Notes: a model not told the origin generated them from the letters alone. Counted from the stretch's first letter, positions 17,296 to 25,648 are shown. The stretch is 64,000 nucleotides of DNA from Gemmatimonadaceae bacterium (GCA_019752115.1 JAIEMN010000006.1:1-64000); one strand, 5' to 3'. Numbers and translations are program-made.

Positions 17296-17407
17296 CCTGT
17301 CAGACCCACCAGTTAGTGTCGAGGTCAGAATTGGAATGCACAATAGCAGGCACGCTCATCTCGCAGTGGCGCGCGAGGGGGGCGAACCAATCTGTCCAGG
17401 AGATCCA

Positions 17408-19228
17408 GTGAGTGAACCGTTGATTCGCCGTCCGATCGAGAACTCGTATGTCATCGAGGGCGACATCTTGGTGGCCGGCGAGTACCCTGGCGTTCGACCA
17501 GGTACACCGACGTCCGAACTGGAGGCCCGCCTTGGCGCGTTCTTGGACTCGGGTATCAACGTGTTCATTGACCTCACGGATGCGGCGGATAAGCTCGAGC
17601 CATACGAGCCGGTACTTCGACGTTTGGCGGCGAAGCGGGGGATCGAGCTGTACTACCGGCACATGCCGATTCGCGATATGGATGTCTGCACGCCCGAGCA
17701 GATGACCGACGTGCTCGACGAGCTCGACAGGCATATCAATGGAGGGCACGCAACGTACGTGCACTGTTGGGGCGGGGTGGGGCGTACGGGCATGGTCGTC
17801 GGCTGCTGGCTGGTTCGCCAGGGGGCGAGTGGTGAGCAGGCGCTCGAGCAGGTGAGTGCCATGTTTAGCACCATGTCGCCCGACAAACGGCGACGCCACG
17901 CGGCGCACGGCTCTCCACAGACGGATGCGCAGCGGGCCATGGTGCGTGAATGGACTGCACACGTCGGCGTGAACGCGCACCGGCTCGAAAGCGCGCATCC
18001 AATCCCATCCCTCGCGGCGATCAGTCACGCACGATGGGAGCACATCCGACCGAGGGCGGACGTCACGCTCGCGCAACGCGATCGTGTGCGTGGCGCGCTC
18101 ATCGGCCTCGCGGTCGGCGATGCCGTCGGAACTACCGTCGAGTTCCGCTCGCCAGGCACCTTTGAACCTGTCACCGACATGATTGGCGGCGGCCCGTTCC
18201 ATCTCTCGCCTGGGCAGTGGACCGATGACACGTCCATGGCGCTGTGCCTCGCACACAGCCTGATCGAGCGTCGAACATTCGATGCGCGCGATCAAATGCA
18301 GCGATACGTCAACTGGCGAGACAACGGCTACCTGTCGAGCACAGATCGATGCTTCGACATCGGGAGCACAGTAAGTCAGTCGCTCCGCAGATTCGAGCGT
18401 GACGATGATCCATTCGCCGGAGTCACTCGAGGACGAACGGCCGGCAACGGCTCGCTGATGCGACTCGCGCCGATCGCCATGTATTACTTCGACCAATACC
18501 AAGTGCTGCAGATGGCAGCCGACAGTTCACGCACTACGCATGGCGCCCGCGTGGCCATTGACTGTTGCCGGTACCTCGCGGGGCTTATCGTCGGTGCCAT
18601 TCGGGGCATCACCAAAGACCTGCTCCTCGCGCCGGACTTCGAGCCCTTTCCGGGTTGCTGGGACATCGAGCCGCTGCACCCCGCTGTCCAGATGGTCGTC
18701 TTCGGTTCGTACAAGAGAAAGAAACCACCGGAGATTCGCGGACGCGGGTACGCGGTCGACGCGCTCGAAGCGGCCCTATGGGCGTTCTATCGGAGCGACA
18801 ACTACCGCGAAGGCTGCCTGCTCGCCGTAAACCTCGGCGATGATGCCGACACAACCGCGGCGATCTACGGTCAACTAGCCGGCGCCTTCTACGGTGAGCG
18901 CGGTATTCCTGCGGAGTGGCGATCGCGCCTGGCGCGCAAGGATCTGCTTGACCGCACTGCCGAAGCGTTGTTTCAGTTGGCGTTCGATCGCGTCCCGTCT
19001 CTTGGAACACTGACGGAGCACGCGCATGCACAGCGGGCGGAGCTCCTCTCCGCCGAAGCGGGCGATGCCCATCAGGCTCTGGCGAAGTTTCTCGCCGCCG
19101 AGAGGGCGGCGAAGGAAGAGATGGGCGTCTTCGAATACTACATGAGTGGCCCGTCATACGGTCAGGCGCTGCATGATGAGGTGCGCCTGCAGCTGCGAAT
19201 CGAGGCGGGGCTAGCGCTGCAGGCGTAG
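17408..19228 (+). CDS. Fusion of dual-specificity phosphatase and ADP-ribosylglycohydrolase
   Basis: A 606-residue two-domain enzyme. Residues about 9-185 are a DSP/tyrosine-phosphatase fold with the P-loop VHCWGGVGRTG (catalytic Cys120, Arg126) and a candidate general-acid Asp around 90-92. Residues about 222-510 are an ADP-ribosylglycohydrolase (DraG/ARH-like). They carry GALIGLAVGDAVG, the metal site WTDDTS (271-276), GNGSLMR, and the second metal site NLGDDADTTAAIYGQLAGAFYG (476-497). The last about 90 residues are helical and unassigned. The GTG at 17408 is chosen because AGGAG lies 5 nt upstream. Possible reaction: removal of ADP-ribose combined with phosphate removal, on an unknown substrate. 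Confidence 0.88.
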   Translation: MSEPLIRRPIENSYVIEGDILVAGEYPGVRPGTPTSELEARLGAFLDSGINVFIDLTDAADKLEPYEPVLRRLAAKRGIELYYRHMPIRDMDVCTPEQMTDVLDELDRHINGGHATYVHCWGGVGRTGMVVGCWLVRQGASGEQALEQVSAMFSTMSPDKRRRHAAHGSPQTDAQRAMVREWTAHVGVNAHRLESAHPIPSLAAISHARWEHIRPRADVTLAQRDRVRGALIGLAVGDAVGTTVEFRSPGTFEPVTDMIGGGPFHLSPGQWTDDTSMALCLAHSLIERRTFDARDQMQRYVNWRDNGYLSSTDRCFDIGSTVSQSLRRFERDDDPFAGVTRGRTAGNGSLMRLAPIAMYYFDQYQVLQMAADSSRTTHGARVAIDCCRYLAGLIVGAIRGITKDLLLAPDFEPFPGCWDIEPLHPAVQMVVFGSYKRKKPPEIRGRGYAVDALEAALWAFYRSDNYREGCLLAVNLGDDADTTAAIYGQLAGAFYGERGIPAEWRSRLARKDLLDRTAEALFQLAFDRVPSLGTLTEHAHAQRAELLSAEAGDAHQALAKFLAAERAAKEEMGVFEYYMSGPSYGQALHDEVRLQLRIEAGLALQA

Positions 19229-19235
19229 ACTTCAG

Positions 19236-20753
19236 TCAGTTAGTCGCGCCAGCGCGTGACTTGTCAGCAACGAAGCGAACGGTGGACCCAGGTAGCACTC
19301 CCAGAGCCTGCAGTGCATCCTCTGGTTGTGGCGCTGGCCAGCTGGCATTCCCCTCAGCAGGCTTGCTTCGGCGCCGAGGCTCAGGCTCCAGCTGAACGGC
19401 CCACACCTCTTGCTCCAGCCGAAGGAAATTGCGAAGCTCACCGAGCGTCATGCTTTCGGGCTTGAAGAGCGGTTCACGGTCCAAGAGCCTTCCGCTCTCG
19501 TCAACGATCTCGATCCAGAACCGAAGGTCGGTCGAGGTAAGAAGCTCGACGACGTCCATACGCCCGCTGGTGAGCTCAAAGAGCGCTGCACGGGAGGTCA
19601 GGTGCAGATGAAGTCGAAGCGTTGAATGGGATCCCTCGTTTCGACTCCATCGGCCCCATGCACGAATGATCTCGGCCAGCGCGAAGCGACTGGCGAATGG
19701 GCGGGATTCTCCGGTGCCGAGTAGCGCCATGTGCAGCACCGCGTAGCCGTTCGCTGTCGCCCACTCGAATGCATCGATTGCGCGTGGTGCGATGTAACGC
19801 AGGTCGCGCTGACTGACGCTTTCCCACGGAGCAAGGGCGAGCACGGGCAACTTCTCTCCCGACTCGGCGAAGCACTCGAACGCGCGTGGGTTGCCATTGT
19901 GCGGCACGAGCGCGACCTCACCCTTTGAGCAGTGTTTAGAGAACACCTTCTTCAACGCGCCGACAATCGGTCGCGACAAATGCCCGAGCACGTCGCCGTT
20001 CGTGAGACCCGCACTGACCGCCCATCCTTCGTCTGTCTTGGGTGCCGGTAGCATGCCATCGCGAATCACGAGATCGGTTTGCTTGTCACCAGAGCGAGGA
20101 TTGACGCTGAAGCTCCACTCCGAAGCTCCCACCGACTGATTCTGTATCGTTGTGCGGAGACGAGTCAGGCAGTCTGATAGTTGCTCCCACTCATCGATCG
20201 CCAGAACATTGATGTTGAAGCGGGAACGCAAGAACTCTGCATCCCGCGATGTATGATCCTTTTCGCTCATTATTGCGAAATGCGGATGTGGGCCCACGCC
20301 GTAGAGCTCCTGAACTTCGGCGAACAGGTCGAGGAGATAGACATCCTTGAGGCCCGCACCCAGGAACAGGATGGATCGGCGGCGATACACCTCCGCGAAA
20401 GCCCGACGGTATTGCGGGGAGGCATGCGCCAAGCGTCTGAACTCCTCGTGGCCGAGGACGATCTCGCTGGAAAGACTCACAGGAGCATCGATACGCTTAT
20501 CTGGAGTGTTCGTAAGGGGAAGGTATCCGTGAATCGCCCACAACAGTGAGCGACCGGTCACGTCGAGTGACGCGAGCACCCGACGGCAGTCTGCTTCGGT
20601 TCGACTGACGACTGAGAGCAGCTGCTCTCCGTACCGATCACCGAATGCCGATGAGGAATCTTGCTGTCGCTTCTCCACGTAGGCGTGCGCGAATACAACC
20701 CGACGAACATCCGCTCGCTTCGCTCGATGATGGGGCAGATACTCGGCGAGCAC
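19236..20753 (-). CDS. SIR2-like protein with macro-like and ubiquitin-like C-terminal regions, N-terminally short
   Basis: A 505-residue frame. Residues about 65-205 look like the second half of a SIR2-like NADase/deacetylase domain of the defence type: SLLWAIHGYL (the HG of the catalytic loop), a helix with YRRAFAEVYRRRSILFLGAGLKDVYLL (the family's FxGxSxxD strand-loop), then FAIMSEKD. Residues about 245-370 resemble a macro fold (EVALVPHNGNPRAFECF...YAVLHMALLGTGESRPF). Residues about 408-496 resemble a beta-grasp domain ending QALGVLPGSTVRFVAD. The usual N-terminal GAGxS nucleotide-binding motif and the TTN motif are absent. The codons upstream reach a stop at 20784-20786 and no other minus frame supplies them, so the gene may be truncated. 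The start is a GTG. Confidence 0.62.
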   Translation of the reverse strand: MLAEYLPHHRAKRADVRRVVFAHAYVEKRQQDSSSAFGDRYGEQLLSVVSRTEADCRRVLASLDVTGRSLLWAIHGYLPLTNTPDKRIDAPVSLSSEIVLGHEEFRRLAHASPQYRRAFAEVYRRRSILFLGAGLKDVYLLDLFAEVQELYGVGPHPHFAIMSEKDHTSRDAEFLRSRFNINVLAIDEWEQLSDCLTRLRTTIQNQSVGASEWSFSVNPRSGDKQTDLVIRDGMLPAPKTDEGWAVSAGLTNGDVLGHLSRPIVGALKKVFSKHCSKGEVALVPHNGNPRAFECFAESGEKLPVLALAPWESVSQRDLRYIAPRAIDAFEWATANGYAVLHMALLGTGESRPFASRFALAEIIRAWGRWSRNEGSHSTLRLHLHLTSRAALFELTSGRMDVVELLTSTDLRFWIEIVDESGRLLDREPLFKPESMTLGELRNFLRLEQEVWAVQLEPEPRRRSKPAEGNASWPAPQPEDALQALGVLPGSTVRFVADKSRAGATN

Positions 20754-20994
20754 GGGCTTCCTGACTCGCCGCTGTGCACTGACTTAACGCGTATCGTGAA
20801 CCGCCTTGCTGCCGACGCCGAGACTGAGTTTAGAGAAGACGAGGAATGGTGGGGCAGTTACCCAGGGTGGTGATCAGAGAACCGTTTCTAGCCAAAGGAC
20901 CTGATCGAACACGAATGCGTCAGCGGCCTTCATGCAAATCGCATAACAATTCCGCGACTTTCTACCTCAAAATCTGAATCTGACTGAGATCTGC
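20754..20994. other. Intergenic region upstream of the SIR2-like gene
   Basis: No supported gene. A plus-strand frame (20661-20873) overlaps the 5' end of the SIR2-like gene and is treated as a shadow. The minus-strand frames here do not provide the missing SIR2 N-terminus. The region is AT-richer and presumably carries promoters for the divergent SIR2-like and nuclease-like genes. Confidence 0.35.
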
Positions 20995-21813
20995 ATGCCC
21001 CTCGCCCATGATGATCGCGACTTGACCGTAAACTGGCCCACGAAGAGCAGACGACGACTCAGCACGGTCCTAGAGAATGGACGGTTCAAGCTGCCGTATA
21101 CGCCTCAGCGATGCCGCCCGGGGGCGCGCGTCTATCTTGCAGGGCCCGACGGAGAGGTCCTGCTCAGCATGCAGTTAAAAGAAATCGTGAAGAACGAGGG
21201 GGTTAGAGGCTCGCAGCTGATCGCACGAAAGGGGACGGTACGCAAACCCCGGGCTGCCGATTTCCCATACGTCCCGATAAATAGCAACGCAGAGTACGCA
21301 CCGCTGTATCTGTGGCCCGGGACCACCCAGCCGGATTACGAGAGCTATCCGGGAAATGAAGGGGGCGGCGCGCTCGAGTCTAGAGTGTCGAGCTTACCAA
21401 GCCTCCCGCTGCTAGCAGACAACGCGGCGAAGAAACTTCGGCAGCCCGAGCGAGCACTGATCAAGGCGTATACACAATGGATCGGTCGCCCGGAGATTTT
21501 CAGTCATCGCCGACTACCGGAACCGGGTCTCTACACGGACCTCTTCGTCAGTAGTACTTACACACTAGTCGAAGCGAAAGCGTGGGTGGATCGAGAAACG
21601 CTGCGCATGTCTATTGGTCAGCTATACGATTATCAGCGGTACTTCCTCTCGCGTCACCCGTCTTTGGCAGTTCTTCTCCCACGCAGGCCTTCGGTAAGCA
21701 TGATGAATCTCTTTCAGAGCAAGAAGATCGCCGTGGTTTGGAGATCTCGCGGCAAAGCATTCTCGGATAGCGTAGGTGGCCGCTTGACCGTCGAGCTTAA
21801 ATCAACGCGCTAG
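20995..21813 (+). CDS. PD-(D/E)XK nuclease-fold hypothetical protein
   Basis: A 272-residue protein. The second half holds a convincing restriction-endonuclease-like core: GLYTDLFVSSTYTLVEAKAW (Asp, then E-x-K) followed by MSIGQLYDYQRYF, where the Gln/Tyr helix is typical. The N-terminal half may be a recognition or PUA-like domain (GARVYLAGPDGEVLLSMQLKEIV). Only a weak GAG precedes the ATG. It is probably a nuclease linked to defence or genome maintenance. It is divergent from the SIR2-like gene and closes the accessory island. Confidence 0.68.
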   Translation: MPLAHDDRDLTVNWPTKSRRRLSTVLENGRFKLPYTPQRCRPGARVYLAGPDGEVLLSMQLKEIVKNEGVRGSQLIARKGTVRKPRAADFPYVPINSNAEYAPLYLWPGTTQPDYESYPGNEGGGALESRVSSLPSLPLLADNAAKKLRQPERALIKAYTQWIGRPEIFSHRRLPEPGLYTDLFVSSTYTLVEAKAWVDRETLRMSIGQLYDYQRYFLSRHPSLAVLLPRRPSVSMMNLFQSKKIAVVWRSRGKAFSDSVGGRLTVELKSTR

Positions 21814-21839
21814 CTCTATACGCCTATCGCTCCCTGCTT

Positions 21840-22943
21840 TCACCTCAGCAATTCAAGGATCGCTTGACCAGTACGCTCGATGACATTGCGAAGCCCCTCA
21901 AGCGTATGTTCCCCCATATGCCCAATCCGAATCGTCGATGACTTGAGCTTACCATATCCGCCGCCGATCACGTAGCCGGCCTTCGCGACTTCCTTCACGA
22001 TCGCGTCGCCGTTCAACTTCGGCGTGAGTGCGATGCAGGTGACCGTAGCACTGCGCGCCCCCTCCGGCGCGTAAATACAGAACGGCTCCCCGGTCTGCTC
22101 GCGCAGCTCGGCCACCCAACGCTGCGTGCGCTCGGCCATGGCCTGATGACGCGCCCAGCGGTTCTCGATGCCTTCGGCGGCGATGTATTCGCCCTGGACG
22201 GCGGCCGCGTAGAGCAGCGACAGCGCCGGCGTGTTGGGGGTCTGGTTCTTGTGGATGTACTGCTCGAACTCCACGAGATCGAAGTAGAGGCCGCGCCCGC
22301 GAGTCTGCTTGGCTTCCTGAATGAAGCGCTCACTCGCCACGCCGAACGCCAATCCGGGCGGAAGGGCCAGTGCCTTTTGTGAGCCCGTGAGCACGAAATC
22401 GAGGTTCCACTTGTCGGTCTCCACCGGCGCGCCGCCCAAGCCGGTCACGGAGTCGACGAGGATGCTCGCGCCGTGCTTCTGCACGACCTTGGTGAGGTCT
22501 TCGAGTTCGGTAAGCGTGCCGGTGCTGGTTTCGCTGTGCACCACGGTCACAGCGGCGAAGCGACGGCGGGCGAGCGCGTCGTCGACATACTCGAGCGGCA
22601 CGGGGCGATGCCAGTCGCCGCCCACGATGTGCGTGTCGCGGCCGCAGGCCTGCGCGATGTTCGCGAAGCGCTCGGAGAAGGCGCCGTTCACGAGGCTCAG
22701 AATGGGGCCGGGGCGCGCGCAGCGGATGGCGGCTTCCATGAGGCCCGTCGCCGAGCTGCTGCTCACGTAGACGGGGCGCTGCGTGCGGAAGATGGGCTTG
22801 AAGGTGGCCTGGATGCGCGCGAACAGCTCTTCGAATGCGGCACCACGGTGCGGCAGCATGGGCTGCAGCATCGCCTCGAGTACTTCCTGGCGGACCTCAG
22901 TGGGTCCCGGGAGAAAAAAGGTGCCGGTCACCGGATCTTTCAT
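21840..22943 (-). CDS. Class V aminotransferase (alanine-glyoxylate / serine-pyruvate type)
   Basis: A 367-residue fold-type I PLP enzyme. The early LPGPTEVRQEVLEAM, the cofactor region LVDSVTGLGGAPV and the PLP lysine in VLTGSQKALALPPGL identify the AGXT/serine-pyruvate aminotransferase group. The C-terminal IRIGHMGE is also characteristic. Its start overlaps the serB stop by 4 bp (ATGA). Together with serA and serB nearby, it may supply the transamination step of serine synthesis, or link glyoxylate and serine with the FAD oxidase. The substrate assignment is inference. Confidence 0.9.
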   Translation of the reverse strand: MKDPVTGTFFLPGPTEVRQEVLEAMLQPMLPHRGAAFEELFARIQATFKPIFRTQRPVYVSSSSATGLMEAAIRCARPGPILSLVNGAFSERFANIAQACGRDTHIVGGDWHRPVPLEYVDDALARRRFAAVTVVHSETSTGTLTELEDLTKVVQKHGASILVDSVTGLGGAPVETDKWNLDFVLTGSQKALALPPGLAFGVASERFIQEAKQTRGRGLYFDLVEFEQYIHKNQTPNTPALSLLYAAAVQGEYIAAEGIENRWARHQAMAERTQRWVAELREQTGEPFCIYAPEGARSATVTCIALTPKLNGDAIVKEVAKAGYVIGGGYGKLKSSTIRIGHMGEHTLEGLRNVIERTGQAILELLR

Positions 22944-23608
22944 GAAAAGAGGAGTTCGTCGAGCTCGCTGAAACTCTTGGCTTCGTGGTCGGCGACCTTC
23001 ACGACGGCCTCGCGTCGCGCGACGCCGGTGTAGGCGATGAACTCGTCGACGACGCCGCGCACGGCGGCGTCGGTGCTGCCGTCGCCGATCATCACGATGG
23101 GTTTGCGCAGCGCGAGCTGCTGCACGACGAGTGGCTTGCCGCGCTGGGTGGCGAGGGGCTGATCGCCATCGAGCTTGCTGAAGGTGCCGTCTACGTCTCT
23201 CGCAAGACTCACGGCGTGTACGCGGTGGCCCTGAATGCCGAGCCGGATGGCCATGGGCATGATGCTGGGGCGGAGGCCGCCGCTCAGCAGGTGGACGTGC
23301 ACGCGCGCGCTGTGGAGGGCGTTGATGAGCTCCACGACGCCGGGCTGCATGGCCTTGTTGTAGGCGTCGGCGAGGCTCAGGAGCTCGCCGGCGGTGGGGC
23401 GAATGCGCTCGAGGCGCCTCGTGTAGACGGCGTCGATGGGGAGCTCGCCATTCATGGCCTGCTCGGTGAGCGCGGCGCTTTCGGCGGCGACTTCAGGGCC
23501 GCGGAGCTGCGCGAGCCAGTCGATGCCTTCGATGGCGGCGAGGGTGGAGTCGACGTCGAACACCACCGTCTTGAAGCGGGGTTCGCGGAGCTGGATGCTG
23601 ACACTCAT
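22940..23608 (-). CDS. serB: HAD-family phosphoserine phosphatase
   Basis: A 222-residue HAD phosphatase. Motif I FDVDSTLAAIEG (Asp18, Asp20), an alpha-helical cap, motif II HLLSGGLRPSIM, a lysine in the usual region, and motif III/IV VMIGDGSTDAAV match SerB: phosphoserine to serine plus phosphate. The ATG at 23608 begins the domain without extra sequence. It starts 10 nt after the oxidase stop and overlaps the downstream aminotransferase by 4 bp, so the three genes form an operon. Serine-pathway context favours SerB over a generic HAD enzyme. Confidence 0.85.
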   Translation of the reverse strand: MSVSIQLREPRFKTVVFDVDSTLAAIEGIDWLAQLRGPEVAAESAALTEQAMNGELPIDAVYTRRLERIRPTAGELLSLADAYNKAMQPGVVELINALHSARVHVHLLSGGLRPSIMPMAIRLGIQGHRVHAVSLARDVDGTFSKLDGDQPLATQRGKPLVVQQLALRKPIVMIGDGSTDAAVRGVVDEFIAYTGVARREAVVKVADHEAKSFSELDELLFS

Positions 23609-23618
23609 GGTGCTTCGC

Positions 23619-24986
23619 TCACAGCACGTTGCCGGGGGCGAGCAAGCCGAGTGGGTCGAGCTCGTGCTTGAGGGCACGCATGACGCGCTGCTGGGTGTCG
23701 CTCATCTGCAGGGGGAGCCAGCGGCGCTTGAGCTTGCCGATGCCATGTTCGGCGGCGACGGTGCCGCCCATCTGGATGACTTCCTTCAGAGTTGCGTAGA
23801 CGACCTGCTCGATGCGCTTGAGTTCATCGGCGTCTTGCGCGATGAAGTTCTGATGCGGATGGCCGTTGCCGGCGTGGCCGTAGGCGATGCCGAGCGGGAT
23901 CTGCGCGTCGCGGGCAAAGGTGCGGGCGATGCGGAGCGCGTCGGCGAGGCGCGCGTAGGGCACAGCCCAATCCGTGCTCACCTTGCGGCCACCGAACGGG
24001 CGGCGGGCGGCGCCGCGCTCATTCATGGTGGCGGGCACGGCGTGACGCATGCGGCGCGCTTCGAGCTGGCTGCTGGGCGTGTCGTAGACTTTGATGTCTT
24101 CGGTGAGCGCGTGGTGGGCTTCGGCGAGTTCTAGCCAGGCGTCGAGGGGGAGGTCGTCGTCGCTGTTCGGACGGCCGGTTTCTTCGGTGTAGACCATCGC
24201 GTTCGCCGTGCTCGCCCAGTGTTGGGAGCCTTCGGCGGTTCTGGCGATGGTCATGGCCCCCTGGTCGAAGTACTCGAGGCACCTCGGGTTGATGGCCTGG
24301 CTTTCTCTGGCGGCTACGACGAAGGCGAGCGCGTCCTCTTCCTTTTCGAAGGGGATGATGAGACCTGAGACTTGAGACGGGAGATCGTGGAGTTGGAGCT
24401 CGGCTTCCACTACTACGCCGAGCGTGCCTTCGGAGCCGACGAACCAGTCGACTGGGTCGTGGGCGATGGGGTAGCCGACGGTGTTCTTTTCGAGCTGTGG
24501 CCTTCTGAGCTCGATGAGGTCGCCGTTGGCGAGGAGGACTTTGAGGGCTTTGACGTGCGGACGGGTGGCACCGTAGCGGTACGACCTGGCACCGCTCGCG
24601 TTGCAGGCTATGGCGCCGCCGATGGTGCTTTCTTCTTCGCTTGTGGGATCGGGGGTGAACAGCAGGCCGTGGGCTTCTGCTGCTCGGCGCACATCCGCCA
24701 CGATCGCGCCGGGGCCAACAACAACTGACTTGGTGCGCACATCGACTTCGTCGATGTGCGCGAGACCACGGAGACTAAGGAGGACACCGAGGTCGGTGAT
24801 GCTGGCGCCGGTGGTGGAAGACTGGAGACCGGCGGGGGTGACGGGGGTCTTGTTAGCCGTGGCTGCTTTCAGCAGCTCGGCCACCTCTTCGATGCTGGTG
24901 GGACGTGCGACGTGCTCCGGGACCAGGTAGAGGCCGGAGGCATCCTTGCTGTGGGATTCTCGGATGTCTTGGTCGGACGTCAGCAT
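23619..24986 (-). CDS. FAD-binding oxidase (glycolate oxidase GlcD / D-lactate dehydrogenase type)
   Basis: A 455-residue FAD enzyme of the PCMH/VAO superfamily. The FAD-binding domain (about 20-200) shows VTPAGLQSSTTGAS, then PTSEEESTIGGAIACNASGARSYRYG and GSEGTLGVVVEAEL. The C-terminal cap contains IPLGIAYGHAGNGHPHQN and AAEHGIGKLKRRWL, typical of GlcD and D-lactate dehydrogenases. Likely substrate: a 2-hydroxy acid such as glycolate, D-lactate or 2-hydroxyglutarate. It is the first gene of an operon with serB and the aminotransferase, which would make a glycolate to glyoxylate step plausible. Confidence 0.9.
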   Translation of the reverse strand: MLTSDQDIRESHSKDASGLYLVPEHVARPTSIEEVAELLKAATANKTPVTPAGLQSSTTGASITDLGVLLSLRGLAHIDEVDVRTKSVVVGPGAIVADVRRAAEAHGLLFTPDPTSEEESTIGGAIACNASGARSYRYGATRPHVKALKVLLANGDLIELRRPQLEKNTVGYPIAHDPVDWFVGSEGTLGVVVEAELQLHDLPSQVSGLIIPFEKEEDALAFVVAARESQAINPRCLEYFDQGAMTIARTAEGSQHWASTANAMVYTEETGRPNSDDDLPLDAWLELAEAHHALTEDIKVYDTPSSQLEARRMRHAVPATMNERGAARRPFGGRKVSTDWAVPYARLADALRIARTFARDAQIPLGIAYGHAGNGHPHQNFIAQDADELKRIEQVVYATLKEVIQMGGTVAAEHGIGKLKRRWLPLQMSDTQQRVMRALKHELDPLGLLAPGNVL

Positions 24987-25062
24987 TGAGACTTGAGACG
25001 GGAACGGCGGAAAGACGTACTGCGGGAAGAAGAACAGCGGGAAGACGTACTGCGGGAACGGC
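24985..25062. repeat. Family E-like tandem repeat (copy E1)
   Basis: Tandem units close to AGACGTACTGCGGGAA repeated about three times with variation, between the oxidase start and the stop of the HTH gene. The TACTGCGGGAA word links it to the family E elements at 30578-30650, 35601-35650 and 40240-40300. It lies in the 5' region of the oxidase-serB-aminotransferase operon. Confidence 0.6.
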
Positions 25063-25066
25063 TTGG

Positions 25067-25561
25067 TTACTTCTTGTGGCGCTTCCTCTTGAGTGCGGCC
25101 AAGAGCCGCGCGGCATTCGTCGGGCTCTCCAGGAGATGAACGGTCTCCTTGTGGCCGGCGAGTTCCTTCTTCAACTGCTGTGTTGCGGCTCGGGCTGATC
25201 GCATTCTAATGGAATCGGAATGGGGTTTGGCCAGCATGACGCCGCCCGCCATCGCGTGCGCGATCTGCTCGCGGGTGGCACTCATGGCGAGCATGGCGCG
25301 GATCAGCAGGTCGAGCGAAACGGACGGATCGCCGGCTTCCATTTTGGCGATGCGTGATTGGCTCGAGCCGAGCCGCTTGGCGAGGGCAGCCTGGGTGAAT
25401 CCGGCCTCGAGGCGCCGCTCCTTGCAGGCTCGGGCCATGGACAGGCGCATTTCGATCAGGGCGCTTTCTTCCTCGCTCAGGTCGAGGAATTCGGCGACGG
25501 TTCCGACGGTGAATCCGGCGGCGGTTAGCCGGACCTGCTTTTCCCTGTCGATCGCGTCCAT
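25067..25561 (-). CDS. HTH antitoxin-like protein with a Phd/YefM-like C-terminal tail
   Basis: A 164-residue protein. An XRE helix-turn-helix sits around residues 45-105 (RLEAGFTQAALAKRLGSSQSRIAKMEAG). The C-terminal ETVHLLESPTNAARLLAALK resembles the toxin-neutralising tail of Phd/YefM antitoxins. No toxin gene is adjacent on the same strand, so it looks like an orphan or an antitoxin acting on an unlinked toxin. A TATAAT box lies only 5 nt before the ATG, suggesting a leaderless transcript, and an inverted repeat overlaps the promoter, suggesting autorepression. Confidence 0.7.
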   Translation of the reverse strand: MDAIDREKQVRLTAAGFTVGTVAEFLDLSEEESALIEMRLSMARACKERRLEAGFTQAALAKRLGSSQSRIAKMEAGDPSVSLDLLIRAMLAMSATREQIAHAMAGGVMLAKPHSDSIRMRSARAATQQLKKELAGHKETVHLLESPTNAARLLAALKRKRHKK

Positions 25562-25566
25562 AAGGG

Positions 25567-25595
25567 ATTATATGTCAAAAATGACATAAAATCAA
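25567..25595 (-). promoter_or_regulatory. Promoter with overlapping operator for the HTH antitoxin gene
   Basis: Read on the minus strand: TTGATT (25595-25590), a 17-nt spacer, TATAAT (25572-25567), then 5 nt to the ATG at 25561. An inverted repeat TATGTCA / TGACATA (25571-25588, spacer AAAA) overlaps the spacer and -10 box, as expected for an autoregulated antitoxin. Confidence 0.7.
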
Positions 25596-25648
25596 TGTTT
25601 GATGAGGTTTCTCGTCGCAGGCTCTCGGCGATATTTGACGAGCTATAA

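Noticed and set aside
20661-20873. 70-codon plus-strand frame opposite the SIR2-like gene 5' end
   Set aside because: Overlaps the SIR2-like gene by about 90 bp and has no ribosome binding site. Its C-terminal part reads somewhat protein-like, so a remnant is possible, but there is no firm support.
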